NCBI GenBank assembly: GCA_035771165.1
Contig: JAWNZC010000179.1
Location: 2,740,001-2,804,000, forward strand
DNA from: Paragorgia papillata
Taxonomy: Eukaryota > Cnidaria > Anthozoa > Scleralcyonacea > Coralliidae
Length of the DNA stretch: 64,000 nucleotides
Direction of reading: 5' to 3'
In this document: piece after piece, positions 1 to 14,100 of the stretch
How positions within the stretch are numbered: the stretch's first letter is position 1
Layout of the letters: each line of letters begins with the position of its first letter
The notes under the pieces: model-generated
Told to the model about the DNA's origin: nothing
The model's input: only the letters and a program-made list of their open reading frames with translations
Databases searched by the model: none
Position numbers and translations under genes: made by a program

Positions 1-159
1 AATTCTCAAGATAGTCTCGAAGGAAGTATTTACAAGTCGTTAACACAGGTGCAGTGAAATGAAAAACAAACAATTTAGAAATTTTTAAGTGTATGTAACA
101 CGGTATTATTGAGAAAATTAGGTTAAATTCAAGAGGAAAGTCCAGCAATCAGTTCTATA

Positions 160-850
160 TCATTTAACAGATGACAGATGACGTCACAACGTGGTAAGAA
201 CAAAAAAGTGGGTCACTGATGTTATTACCACGTTGTGACGTCCTCTGTACATTTATAACTGAACAGACAACAAAAAATGGAATCTGTTTGTTAAATTTAA
301 AAGGTTTTTATCGAAGCTGACGTGATCTGACGTGACCATGTGTCTGTCCTCTAATAGATCATGGCCAACCAATGAAAACACGCATAGCAACCAGGGTATT
401 GTATAAATATGTAATAGATACACGATGAGCAGCCCAACATATATTAAAAGTTTATGCAAACTAAGATGATGTTGTGTCCGCGATTTACAGCATACTAATT
501 AAGTTTGTTATGTTTGTAATTAAAATATCAATAATTCATGAGAAAACACGAAAGGTGTTTTCTTCTTCATGAGTTATTAATGATATTTTAATTACAAACA
601 TTACGTTCCTATTATTATTATTACCGAGTATCAAAATTGGTAACCATTACGTATCGCAATTCTTAAACAGTCAATAGACACTTCCCGAATTTGCTTTAAT
701 GGCACGAACAGTGGCTTGAAATCGTGGTTGACTCTGAAGGATACTTTAGTGAATGCATTACGATTTCATTGCCAACCTTGAGTTTGTGCCATTGTTTCAT
801 AGGCATTGAAGCAAATTCGGGAAGTGTCTATTGTGTACAGCACTGTACCG
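160..850. repeat. Three short hairpins
   Basis: 180-242 (GTCACAACGTGGTAA / TTACCACGTTGTGAC), 506-600 (TTGTAATTAAAATATCA and complement) and 668-838 (AATAGACACTTCCCGAATTT and complement). Confidence 0.65.
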
Positions 851-1785
851 TACCGTACTCTACTCTACACCGTTGTACTGTACTAACATTAGGTCAGGAT
901 TTAAAAAAAACTAGCATATGTATCGACAGTATATCTGCTTGACATTGGTATAACTTTATGGATTTGCAACCTTACAATAGCTCTTCATCTAAGCCTCTTT
1001 TACTTAATGGTTAGATCATAGTTAATAGAACATATACATTGTTTGGAAAGTCATCCAAAGTCATTGTTCTACGTTTTTGTTTAAGTGTATGGAAATTTGT
1101 GCAACTTCACGGTATTGTATTTTCTGTATAATGAAGCAGTCATCCAATAGCAACGATCGGGTTTAATTAGTGTGGTCCTTCATTGTCACGTGTTGTGGTG
1201 CGTCGTCGTCACGTGTTCATAGAATTTACTTCCATATAAGGAACTCCATTGTCTTTCAACATGACCATTACTTCAAGTTGAAAGACAATAGAGCTTCCAA
1301 ACCATATGTTCTATTAAAAAACTCATTAATAATTCATGAGGAAAACGCAAAAGAAATCAATACCGTAGCAGAGGTTGTAAATCGGATACAGAATCGTCCT
1401 GATTTACATAAACTTTAGCTTCGATTTTCTCGGCTAAAATAGAGTATATCGCTAAAATAGTTGGTGAACTTGATTACTTAGATGCATTTGTATTTAGCAA
1501 ATGCCGAGCATTTGTATTTAGCAGCCGAGCTGTATCTGATTTACTACGGCTCGCCTTCGGCTCGCCTTGTAAATCAGATACAGATCGGCTGCTCATGCTG
1601 TATCTATTACTTAACTATAGTTAGATCGTCTAACCAGTCATCAGAGGGTTGCAGTTATTTCAGCTTGACGATCGTCTACCATACGTCTGTTACAATTAAT
1701 GTAACACTAACAGTTACATATACACGGCCAAGCCCACACGTCTGCCACATAACACTCTTAACATTGCTATCTTGTTGCCTTTCAG
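850..1785. other. Region left of the first visible GEMIN4 exon
   Basis: Presumably GEMIN4 intron. Contains an R1-like fragment (1310-1420) and short inverted repeats (1235-1290, 1500-1600). No exon recognised. Confidence 0.5.
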
Positions 1786-2112
1786 GTCATCGTGGACTTG
1801 CTACCTTGCCTATCCCTTCAAGAGCAAGCACAAGTTATTGTCTACAATCTTGAACTGATCTGGCTTCATTTCGAGTCTTATACAAATCAATCACTCTTTC
1901 TCATCCCAGGGGATCCCTGGGCGTCTATGAGCTGGGCAACTGAAACGCTCACTGCCACAATGAACAAAATGGTCAACAAAGCTGAAGAAGGTTTTTCCAC
2001 AGAGGTCTTAACGGGAATTTCTATAGCAGCACTGATCGCTCCATATGTCACATTGAAAGGCTTATTAACAGAGGCTGTAAAGCATGCTGGTTATGAAAAC
2101 GTTGTCTGCGAG
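1786..2112 (+). CDS. GEMIN4: GEMIN4 visible exon 1
   Basis: Acceptor TTTCAG precedes VIVDLLPCL; 109 codons, phase 0 at both ends; donor GTACGG. Ends GYENVVCE. It covers the region before the conserved FLELL-type block. Confidence 0.85.
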
Positions 2113-5100
2113 GTACGGTAATGAGTAGCCTGCGATTAAATTCTTGTGGAGGGAGGGAGGGGACACGATCGAGAATCGCATAGAAAATTGGCCACTCTCA
2201 TGGGGAAGTTCGCAGGCCACGTGCGTGTTGGCTCAAATGAGTTGTCGGCCAAGCTTGATGAAATTAAATTTACTAAATTCTAAACACAGCACACACGCAA
2301 AACAAGAACAACAAGTGAACTGTCCATATATAGCCAAAAACAAAATCAATACAAAGAAAAAATCAATAGTTGAGATATTTATTCATCCTCCATAGTTGAC
2401 TGGGTTTCTTTTATGTCAACTCGTCACTTCCTCAGTCGTCAAGTACACTTTCCACGACTGATTTGAACTTTAAAATCCATTTTAAAGGTCAATAATTGGG
2501 TACACACATCTGCCAAAAAAACCCAACCCGACTTCTTTTGGGGGTAGTAAACGGTCAACAAACAACAGATATTAGTCATTTAACATAGAAGTTTACGATA
2601 CTAGATCGCACCTTGTTCTTCGTCTAATTTTCCCGCCATATTTGATTTCAAGTCAGCAAATGCTTGATATCCTACAATATCCCTAGTATCCTCTTCAATG
2701 GATCCATTATTTTCCTTTATCTTCCTCATTTTATCGTATGAACCCACATGTACCACAACGCTCCTTCGCTCCTGATTCATCTCGCGCCAGCCTCGCTTGG
2801 TCTCGCGTGTATTGATGACGTTTACACGCAAGATATTCGTTCTACGCATGCGTAGCTAATCCAGGTCAACCTAGATTAGATCCCAGTCGACAGCCGCAAT
2901 TTCCGATCGTGATGCAGACAAGAGAAAGAGGGCCTGCACGGATGCTATAGAATTTTAGATATCTGCGTCCTAAATCATGACGCAAAATTCTCATTGGTCG
3001 GTTTGCCGCGTATATCGTCAATCATAAATGCAAATCTTAAAGTGTGTTATTAACTTTTTTATAAAGGTGGATGTTGTGTACTGAAGTCTCAAAAGGCAAA
3101 ATATCGGATTTTGCAATGAAATTCGAAATTGCGAAAAAGTACACAGTCAAACCACTCTCCTCCGCAACTGGCTTCCTCGCGTCAGGCATAAAGTTCGGGC
3201 AGCGCGGGCTGTGAGACAATGAATTTCCGCGGCCCCATTCTTCCTATGCGTCTCCCAAAACCCTGTGAGCTCCTAGTCCTGAGCGTGGTGCCCTTCATAT
3301 AAAAACTAACTAGATAGCCCTATCTAAGTCATGGGAAATTGCATTTTTTTTGTTCACATCAAAAGTTTGCAATGCAAGGTTTCATTCTAGTTCATGCATT
3401 ACGTAGCTTTTTGCTGTATTGGTGATTTTGATAAATTCAAATGGTTTTTACACAAATTAAGTTTGCCTGCATGAGTAGAGAAATCGCGTTTCTAGGAAAT
3501 CTAGAAAACCTAATTTGCATAAAACTTGCCGCTTACCATAAACACAGTTTCTTTAGATATGCAAATACTACAAGTATTTAAAACATGAGCGGCAATTTTA
3601 TCAGATCGAAAACACGAGGTTCAAAACGGCCCATTTTGTAAGTTCATTGGCGTAGTAATTTTGAATAAGGGGGTGTTTACCCGAGGCCGGTCTGAACTCG
3701 GACCGGCCTGAATTTTGCGTTTGTTTACACGAGGCCGGCCTTGAAACTATAGGCTTGGTTCGCTGTTACTTCAAGATTTGTGTCAATTGCCTTACAGCTC
3801 GTGACCGCCGGAGAATCATTATTTTATGTGGAATTTACACCAATCTCATTTAAAACAACGTATTGAGTTTGAGAGGTGCAAGTGTTTCAGTTCGGTCTAG
3901 CAGGCGACCTGAGATTAGGCCGATCTATAGTAAAAACACTACAATCGACCCGGAATCAGTCCGGCGTAACTACAAGTCTACAAACAATGTAATCTTTATC
4001 TTACCTTACTTCGTCTTTTTCTCAAAGCTTCTTCAGACAATGCCTTGGCTTGCTGGTCTCCGTTGTGGTGAACATGACCACCTTCTTCTGAGAGCTTTAC
4101 ACGACATCTTGACGACACTAGCATCAAAGAAACAGGAGAGTCAATATTTAAAGTTAGTTGGAGCTCTACTACGGGTAAGTTGGAAAAGAGAAGGTTACAG
4201 CAGTGTTGTTGTGTCGGGTCACTTGGTTGTTGAGTCATAAGTAAAGTTACTCGGGTGCATGTCGAATCACTCAGGTGTCGAGTCACAAGTCGACACAATC
4301 AGGGGTGAAGCCACAAGTCAAGTCACTCGGTTGTCGAGTTTTGAGTCAAGTCATTCGGATGTCGGGTCACGAGTCGATTCATTCGGGTGTCGAGTCATTC
4401 GAGTCATGTTATCCGGGTGCCTAATTGTCATGTGTCGAGTCACGAGTCAAGTCACTCGGGTGTCGAGTCACGAGTCAAGTCACTCGGGTGTCGAGTCACG
4501 AGTCAAGTCACTCGGGTGTCGAGTCACTAGTTAAATCACTCGGGTTTCGAGTCTCTAGTCGAATCTCTCGGGTGTCGAGTTGTAAATCAAGTCACTCGAG
4601 TGCCAAGATACGAATCGAGCCACTTGGGTATCGCGTCACGAGTCGAGCCACTCCAATGTCAAATTACTCGGATGTCGAGTCACGTCCTGGGTGTCGAGTC
4701 AGGTCACTCGGGTGTCCAGTTACTCGGGTGTTGAGTCACGCTACTGGGTGTCCAGTTACTCGGGTGTTGAGTCACGCTACTCGGGTGTTGAGTCACGCTA
4801 CTCGGGTGTTGAGTCACGCTACTCGGGTGTTGAGTCACGCTACTCGGGTGTTGAGTCACGCTACTCGGGTGTCGAGTCACGCTACTCGGGTGTCCAGTTA
4901 CTCGGGTGTGAAGTCACTACTTGAGTCACTCGGGTGTGGAATCAAGAGTTGAGTCACCCGGAACTTGGATTTGGAGTTACGAGTCAAGTCGGTGACCCTG
5001 CTCGAGTCGAGTCAGGCAACTGGTAGGATCACATCTGTGAATTTATAACTAATTCGGTTGATCATGAACACCGATTTCGAAGAACGGAAAGTTGGAAACC

Positions 5101-8100
5101 GACGAGTGTAAACTCAAGAGAACAGAGATATGGTGGCCATGTTGATTTTTGGATACAATAGCATTTAATATATTCTTAATGCTAACACGGCCACCGTGAA
5201 GTCATGTGCAACACACCAGTAGCTCTTCAACGTGTTTATAAACCAACACCTATTTTCCTTATTAATAGCCCTATGTGCATCCAACACTGGGGATGAAAGA
5301 GTTTCCATTACTACTGCCTCACGAAGTCATGAATGAGTTAATACAACCCTTACTCACAACTGAAGATAATGGCGGTGTCTCTCTGACGTTTGTACTAGAT
5401 GTTCTTATGACAACACTGTCTTGCCCTCAGGCCTCACCATCACAGCAGCATCACTGGATTCTCGATCACAAACCGTTCGAGGTATTGTTTACCCTACTGG
5501 AGATGTATCAAGATTGCGCACATTTTTGGGAAGACTGGGTGTCTGATGCAAGGTAAGTGCCAATGTTTTAGACTTTATGTTCATGGTGGAATAATTATTG
5601 TTGGACAGCGAACGCAGAGCTGATAAGGCGCACCTTACATAAGACGCGAACTGAGTCAACTGACCCATTTATACGGCGTTTTTAAACAAGTCGCGGCTTG
5701 TGTAACTGACGCGAACATAAGTCTTTGTATACCTTTAAATTTTATACGAATGTTTCTCGTCTTATGTAAGCCGCGTCTTATCATCTCTCGTGTAAACGGC
5801 CCTAATGATATTAGGCGCTACTCAGAGCGACGAACCATACCGGGTGAGTAGAGAAAAACTCGACTCGACCGCGGCTGGGATGCGGACCCGCGACCTTCGG
5901 TTTACTAGTCCGACACTCAACCGACTGAGCTACATCGGTGAAGTTGGTAGTAGGTCGTGGGAGAATGATGGTACTTATATTTCGAAACTAAAGTCTAGTT
6001 TCTTTAATATCGAGAGACATAACTCTTCATCTTATATTGTTGGGATAATTATTGCGGGACAGCGAACCCAGGTGAATAATAATGATATTAGGTGCTACTC
6101 CGAATGACGAACCCGGCATACGAGGCAGGTAAGTAAAAAAATATCGTTTTATACCTAGTTGGAAGAGGACTTTCTCAGAGAATCCTGCATTGTTAGCTTT
6201 ACGAATTGGTTTCAGTTTTTGTGAACACAGGCCAGGTTTCGTTTCGATCAACTCTTTTGTGTGAAACCGTTGATTCAGGCCCCCTCTCCGCTTGTGGAAG
6301 TGTTATTCACCAGCACATGGACCTTTATCAAGGACTCTCCACGATCTCATGAGAATGGGCCCCTGAGTTTATATAAAGCTGGATTTCCACTATGCGCAAA
6401 ATGTCGCGCGCTCGACTTTTTTCTTTTGTCTTGTGAGTTTCCATGCATGTGAAACGAATTAGGCTACGTTTACACGGTACCGGACAAATTCAAGACCGGT
6501 CTCGAATTCGTCCTATTTCGTCGTGTAAACAGGGTAATCAAAGACAAAGTAAAAATATATGCTGCACTATGTTACCTTTGATTACCATTGTCCAGAACAT
6601 ATTAGATCGTTCTCGTTCTTTAATTTTGAACATTCAAACCAAGACACACGTTTTTGTTGGATATCGAACGCCCTTATTTCTGATTTGCCACTTCACCATG
6701 CAATGAATTTAGCAAGCCAAACGTTGAATAGTCTGTGCCGACATTTGTAATTTGCTCCATTCGGCACGTGAAGATGAAATACTTTGGATAAATTTCTCCA
6801 ATTTCCTTTCCCGTATCCTTCTATACTGTCGCTTCCTGTGAACTCCCATTTATCAAATACGTTTATCGACCACTTTGTGTTGTAATGAGTGTTTAGTTTA
6901 GAGCACAACACGCTCTTCTTCGGCCTCACTTGTGCATGCAGAGCGAAGTCCACTTTCGCTCTCAATTTGAAAGAGTACTCAAAACCTTACCGAACTCTCT
7001 TGGGTATAACCTTATCAAATTCTTGACATATATATTAATAATCAAACAACCTCTACTATGTACGCTGTAAATATGTTGGGCAACACTCCCAACTGGCCAT
7101 TGTAGAACATTCTTTAATTCCTAATTTAACTAGATTGATCAACCGAGTGTCATTTTAATATATAGGTTTCACGATAGCGGCCGCCATTTTGCAAGTTGGG
7201 CAAACACAATGATAAATACGTACTTATGATCGTTTTCACTCGCGTGATCGGTGGTCCCGTTGGGGGTAGTGAAACAATACGAAATGTTTGAATAAGAATA
7301 GTTAATTCTCATAGAATAAAGATTGTGCACCAATATGACCGCCACGTCAGATGAAAACCAAGAATTATACATGGATGTAAGTCCACGGTAAAGTCACATA
7401 CCATTTAATTAAAATTCATTGTGTTTGCCCTACTTGATGAACGGTGGCCGCTATCATGAAACCTTTATTCAAACGATAGTTCCTCTTTATATAAGAAATT
7501 ATGACAGATTCATTTATTCATTTCAGATACTTCGGCTCGCCATTGTAAACCTCGTACAGTTCGACCGCTCATATTTTATCTAGTAAACTTGGAACAGGCA
7601 TGTTGTGAGGGGAATATGGTTCTTCTAACAAAGCTTCCCTGTTCCAAAAACTACGACTAACACAACCTCGTTGTGTTTTGTTAGTTCTTGCTGTACAAGC
7701 TGTAGTTATAGATGTTTAATAAAACTCTGAGCTCCATACGGGACAACCTTCCGAATGATAGCCAGACTGCTAGACGACGCTCCAACCATTGAGCGACTAG
7801 AACTCAGATGGTATAGCCTATAGGACCAAGGCCGTTGTTTACGGTATATCTAACGACAGCTTGTACAGCAAAAAACAACAAAACATTACAATCCAAGCTA
7901 AACTGAAGTACCTGCATACTTAGTCTCTCCTGTGCTTCGAGTTTTTTTCGCAGGGTTCTGCGGTTTTCCTCCCTCCGTAAAATCAACACGTTAGGTCTTA
8001 GCTTATGTCGTGCACTTTTAACATGAGGCCCTGGCTCGGATGATTGGGCGACCACATCCTGTGCTTACGACGTTAAATAAATCATTACTCATTACTCATG

Positions 8101-11100
8101 AACAATATTGTTGAAACAATAATATTGCTCGTATATCATAACAATGTTGTTGAAGCATTTCGCTTCAGGCAAAGGTGTACGTTGAGACTAAGCAAGCCAT
8201 AACCACAACTAGCAACAACTTTACTCTCAACTCTGTATTTTACTCTGGCTAACGCCAGATTATTTTACTCGAGGGGAAAATCACTTGAAAAAATCTCGTA
8301 CACCTTTAAGAATCAAAAAATCTAAAAAAATCCCCCAATGGAGGGTTCGAACAAACCAAGGAACTAAGGCTAAGGAACCAATATGGAACAAACAAACAAA
8401 CGAAGGCAAATGCTCTCCCTTACAGACTGAGGCTAACAAGAAATTTCTTCGGTGTTTACCTTACCTGTTAGCTTTTTCGTATCGCTCCTTGTTTACACCA
8501 GTTGTTCGGCTTTCATTTGTCGCGTTTTTAGGTAAACAGCTTTAAAGAAACCAGTATTAATGGTTCCAGTACATTATATTGTTCTGAATATATCAAATAT
8601 TGTTCTGAATATATCAACGAAGATACGTAGCTCACTTCTATTTGTATTCAAATCACTCAAACATTTTCCCGCCAAAACTTACCACGATGCCCCAGTACAT
8701 ACGTCCCCCCGAAATATGTCCCCCCGGGCCAAATTTCTTAGGAAATATGCCCGTGCGTATATCTCCAAAGAATTTGTCCCCCTTTTAGGTTCACATATTA
8801 AAGGGATTGAAGACGTTTCCCCCTGCATTTCTAAGTAAAATCTATACAACGCGACTTCGGGTCGAGTCTTTGTTCAGAATTTTACTGAGTTTAAAAGAGC
8901 TGGTAGAACATTTACACACAATTCTCATATCCGAGCTAGTATATACATCTCTTCTGTTAACAATGTTTTGATAGGTTATCTAAATCTTACTTTAAAGTGC
9001 CAACGAAGTGAAAAGTGAAAATCTTAGTTGAAAGAACGCTTAAAATAACAAAGTAACATCTTTTGCAGTTTTTTATTTACCTTAATTGCCTCGTTTTTGA
9101 GATATTTCAGTTTTTCTATGTTAGTGGTGTTTTTGCAGCTTAAAGTTTTTTCGTCTGTTTTTGCTGTACAAGCTGTCGTAAGTTAAACTCAGAGAAAAAC
9201 TCTGACTTCCGACGGGACTCGAACCTACAACCTTCCGAATGCCAGCCGGACACTCACCATTGACTATAGTACGGGTTGACTAGTTCCCAAGTATAAATAT
9301 CGAAAACATGCAACATCGGTCTGCCATCTGAGTTCCAGTGACTCAATGGTGAGAGTGTCCGGCTGGCATTGGGAAGGTTGTGGGTTCGAGTCCCGTCTGG
9401 AGCTCAGAGTTTTTCTCTGAGTTTAACTTACGACAGCTTGTACAGGAAAAACAAACGAAAAAACTTTATATTTCAGTTTGTTTGATATGTAAATTAAACA
9501 TCTTGATGTCACATGTGCATATAATGAGTTATCGGAGAAGATAATGTATCTTTGCTATTATCAAATATAATCACTTTAAAATTCTGAATGTTCGTGAGAA
9601 AAGAACACCCACATGCTTCCTCCGAATGGATTTGGTTTGATATAGCAACGATATCTAACTTTCTCCGGTAAATCATTGTGCGCATATGACGTCAGTTGTT
9701 TAATTTGCATACTAAACAACCTGAAATATCTCGAAAATGAAGCAAGGAAACGAAAAACTGCAAAAATGTAACTTTGTCATTTTAAGTGTTCTTTCAAATA
9801 AGACAGACTTTATTTTCGCTTCGTAGGTATTTAACGGTACACATACTTAGCTTCACTGTAAAGTTATGCAAGGGGAAAACGTAACGTTTTTCTCTCATTT
9901 TTATTTTATCAGCGGAGACGAAGAAATGGAGAGAGATGATTTCGCTTTAGACGAGGCGTGGACAGAAATGAATATTGTGGTAAAAGTTTTGAACGAACAT
10001 TTAATTCCCTTACTTGCCGAGGCCATTTCGCAAGGACCGAGTAAATATGCAAGTCATGTTGTCTGGATGGAAAATCAATTGAACAAGCTAGGTATACAAA
10101 CCTAAATTGTTAGCGGATATATATGCAGTGAAAAATGTACTTCGAAATAAACTATTGTACTTGAAAAAGCTCTTGAAATGTTACAAGATTGACGTTTACA
10201 ATTCTTCCATGGAAGTTGCTGTAGGGGCACCGGCTCTCACCGCGAGTATTCCGATTTTTCTCCCTCCGTAAACTAAACTAAACTAAACTAAACTAAACTA
10301 AACTAAGCTAAGTAACTTTATTTATACCGTACATTTGGTACGACAGCTAACTAAACCGAGGTATTGCTGTATTGACCGAGCGATAGCGAAGTTAATACGT
10401 TCAAGGCCGAGGTTTGATATTTTACCGTAAAGACCGAACGGTCGAGGTTATTAACAGTATAGTAGTTTATTGTATGGCACTTTTTATTACAACGTCATGC
10501 AATCTTGTATTTCATGGTCGCTTCCTTTAACTTCGTCAAAACACCAAACTAGCGTTATTTTCTGTTGTTTCTTTCTCGTCTGGATAGTAAAATTTACTTT
10601 TATAATGTTCGTCGTCATTTTTTCATTTATTTTCGTCGTTTTGCAGCAACAACTTTCTTATTAGGATTTTTTGTTTGTTTCCAATCGTAGGGCATAAAAA
10701 ATTTTACCCGCGGGCATTACGGAGAAATCTTGCCACGTCAGCAACCAATCACAGCGCGTGATTTTACCGGAAGTAATTGGTGCCATATAATAAAGTGAAT
10801 TATACCACACATACAAAGGCCTATCTAGCGAGATTTTTTCTGTTTATTTATACAAGGACACGAATTTGAAGTATGTGTTTAAAACCTTGCATTCCATTAC
10901 ATGCATGCACGTGTTTATATACCGTGGTTTCAGAGGTTTTCAGGGTTTGTGGCTATGCGGGGCATCATTTAAATGTAACGCGTTACTTTCGGGGGGAGCC
11001 ACTTTCGGAAATTATTAGAGAGTGGAAAATTATTGTATTCATTCTTTTTAGATTGGCCTGCATCTGTATTGGTTTTGCCATTATTGCAAAATGATGCCAT

Positions 11101-14100
11101 CAGCTGTGCAATCAAAATACCGAAAATTTCAGTTCATTTGGTAGCAACAAGTCAGTTGAATGCTTTGCCATTGAATGATACAGGTAACAGGCGTTTGGTG
11201 GACGTTCGTCAAGCTCAATTACTCAGAAAAGATTTCTGAGTCCCACCGGTTAGACGCTCTAACCATTGAGTCACTGAGGCTCAGATGGAGAGCTAAGATT
11301 GCAAATTCATAGTCATATGTGCTCCTAAGCGGTAGCGTTTGCATATGAGATGATGTTAAAGTTATATGATAAGTTTTACGTATACATGTAGTGCATGTGG
11401 TACGTTACGATTTCTGGGGCTCAGAAATCCTTTCTGAGTAATTGACTTTGACGAACGTCCACCGAAAGTAGAGAGTAGAGTAGAGTAGAGTGGAGAGTGG
11501 CGAGAGGCGAGAGGCGAGAGGAGAGAGGCGAGAGGAGAGAGGCGAGAGTAGAGAGTAGAGAGTAGAGTGGAGTGGAGTGGAGTGGGGTGGGGTGGGGTAG
11601 GGTAGGGTAGAGTAGAGTAGAGTAGAGTAGAGGAGAGTAGAGAGTAGAGAGTAGAGAGTAGAGAGTAGAGTAGAGTAGAGTAGAGTAGAGTACGAGTAGA
11701 GTAGAGTAGAGTAGAGTAGAGTAGAGTGGAGTACGAGTGGAGTACGAGTGGAGTAGAGTACGAGTGGAGTAGAGTAGAGTAGAGTAGAGTAGAGTAGAGT
11801 AGAGTAGAGTACGAGTACGAGTACGAGTACGAGTACGAGTAGAGTAGAGTAGAGTAGAGTAGAGTAGAGTAGAGTAGAGTACGAGTGGAGTACGAGTGGA
11901 GTACGAGTGGAGTACGAGTGGAGTAGAGTAGAGTACGAGTAGAGTGGAGTACGAGTGGAGTACGAGTGGAGTAGAGTAGAGTACGAGTAGAGTAGAGTAC
12001 GAGTGGAGTAGAGTAGAGTAGAGTAGAGTAGAGTAGAGTAGAGTAGAGTAGAGTAGAGTAGAGTAGAGTAGAGTAGAGTAGAGTAGAGTAGAGTAGAGTA
12101 GAGTAGAGTAGAGTAGAGTAGAGTAGAGTAGAGTAGAGTAGAGTAGAGTAGAGTAGAGTAGAATACGAGTGGAGTACGAGTGGAGTAGAGTACGAGTGGA
12201 GTGGAGTGGAGTGGAGTGGAGTGGAGTGGAGTGGAGTGGAGTGGAGTGGAGTGGAGTGGAGTGGAGTAGAGTAGAGTAGAGTAGAGTAGAGTAGAGTAGA
12301 GTAGAGTACAAGTGGAGTGGAGTAGAGTACGAGTGGAGTGGAGTGGAATGGAGTGGAGTGGAATGGAGTAGAGTAGAGTACGAGTGGATTGGAGTGGCGT
12401 AGTAGAAGTAGAATGGAGACTGTGGAGTAGATTGTTCTACTCATTCATTAATATCAATATATCATGTCTTTCTAAACACTCTAGATGGTGTAGAATCATT
12501 TTGGACAGTTTATCTCAAGAGTTGCGCGCTTTCTCATGAAATGTTCGGAATCTATCTATCGAAATTGGGGGAAGGACATCCAAACGAAACTGAGAGTGAT
12601 AGCCAAAAATTCATCGAATCTTTGGCAAATGTAAGTGAAATGTTGCTGAAGATTCACTGTAATGTCTGAGAAGGTCTTCATAATGTCTCTGGTTTACTAA
12701 ACTCATTAATTATCTATATCAGTGCTTCAAAAACTCATTAATAATTCATGAGGAAAACACAAAGGAAAATCATGACCGTGACGTGTCTCTATATGTGATA
12801 GAGACACGCTCGCTATTTTCGATAAACTTTTTCTTCGATTTTGCGGCTCAGACAACTTCAATTTTCAAAATTGATTTCTATATGAGCTTATTATATGGAT
12901 AGTTTTTGAAGCCATTTAAAACATTTGCAGTTCATGTTTTATCAGATCTAAAACACTCGGCTATCGCCTCGTGTTTTAAATCTGATAAAACACTGCTGCT
13001 CATGTTTTAAACAGTACTTCTCAACCGGGGTCTATATGCACTTCCAGTGGGGAATTTTCTTAGTATTGGGGGGGGGGGGGGGGGAGAGGCTGCTTAATAT
13101 TTAGAAGAAAGGGGGTTGGGGGAGTGGCCTCAAGAATGGGGAAATCTGCTCCGAGACTGAGGAAGGAAATTTCGTATTGAGAGTTGAAAACTCTCAAAAT
13201 AGCACGCATGCGGGAGCGCAGTAGAAATTAATAGCGAGACTTCAGTGCCTTGCTTGCTATAAGTCTGGTTATGGTCAGACTTCGGAAACTCAGTTACTCA
13301 TCCTCGCCCATAGTGACGTCATGGCTCGGCCATTCATTTTCGTATTACTTTTTAAAACAATGTTCCGGCTTGGATTTTGTCAAAGAGCAAAATATTGCCA
13401 AATTTAGTTACGCAGGTTTGAAAGCCATGATATGGGCGCCTCATTATTTAGTCACATGTGTGCATTATGCATCCTGTGTTCCCGCAGAATCTTGGCCTAA
13501 TCGTGAAATAAAAATGAATGAACCATAAAAAAGTAGAGTGCTGCGTAGGAAGTGTTTTGCAGTTAACCACCTTTTCACCTTGCTCAATCTAAAACACTGC
13601 CCACGCAGCACTCTATTATCATATATTTCCCTTATTTGCACGATTGTTGGAGGACAGGGGGAATAACGAAGGACATTTCGCCTAGATAGGGAATTTGAGA
13701 AAAATAAAGTTTAGAAGCACTGATCTATATGGAAAGTAAAAGTCTTGATTTTGTTGGGTATGCACGTACTAGACATTGTATTTTTCTACAAAACTAACCA
13801 CGGCATCAACATCCTCAACAAGACCACCCTACCAACTCCTCAACATCACAAACAAACAAGATCATCCAACCCTGACTGCGACAAATATCAAACCAAAAAA
13901 TGTAATACTTCGACATACCAAAAATCATACACAGTTCGGACAACAAGAACATGGAACATACTACCAAAAACGATTACAACAAAAAATATCACACTCTCAA
14001 ACTTCAAGAAGTTACTATTTAACTACTATATTAACGCACTTAACAACACATATGACGTAGGCGACCCACGAACATGGAAAAGCATATGTTTAAAATGTAA

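Noticed and set aside
4690..4900. CRISPR-like regular repeats
   Set aside because: Units are contiguous with no unique spacers, the genome is an animal's, and no cas genes are present; it is a minisatellite.
5877..5933. tRNA gene on the minus strand
   Set aside because: A and B box similarity is present, but the acceptor stem does not close and the body continues as a SINE. The same applies near 9382, 62680 and 63820.
11362..12444. Minus-strand ORFs of up to 360 codons rich in Tyr-Ser-Thr-Leu
   Set aside because: The pentamer array has no stop in several frames, so the ORFs are by-products of repetition.
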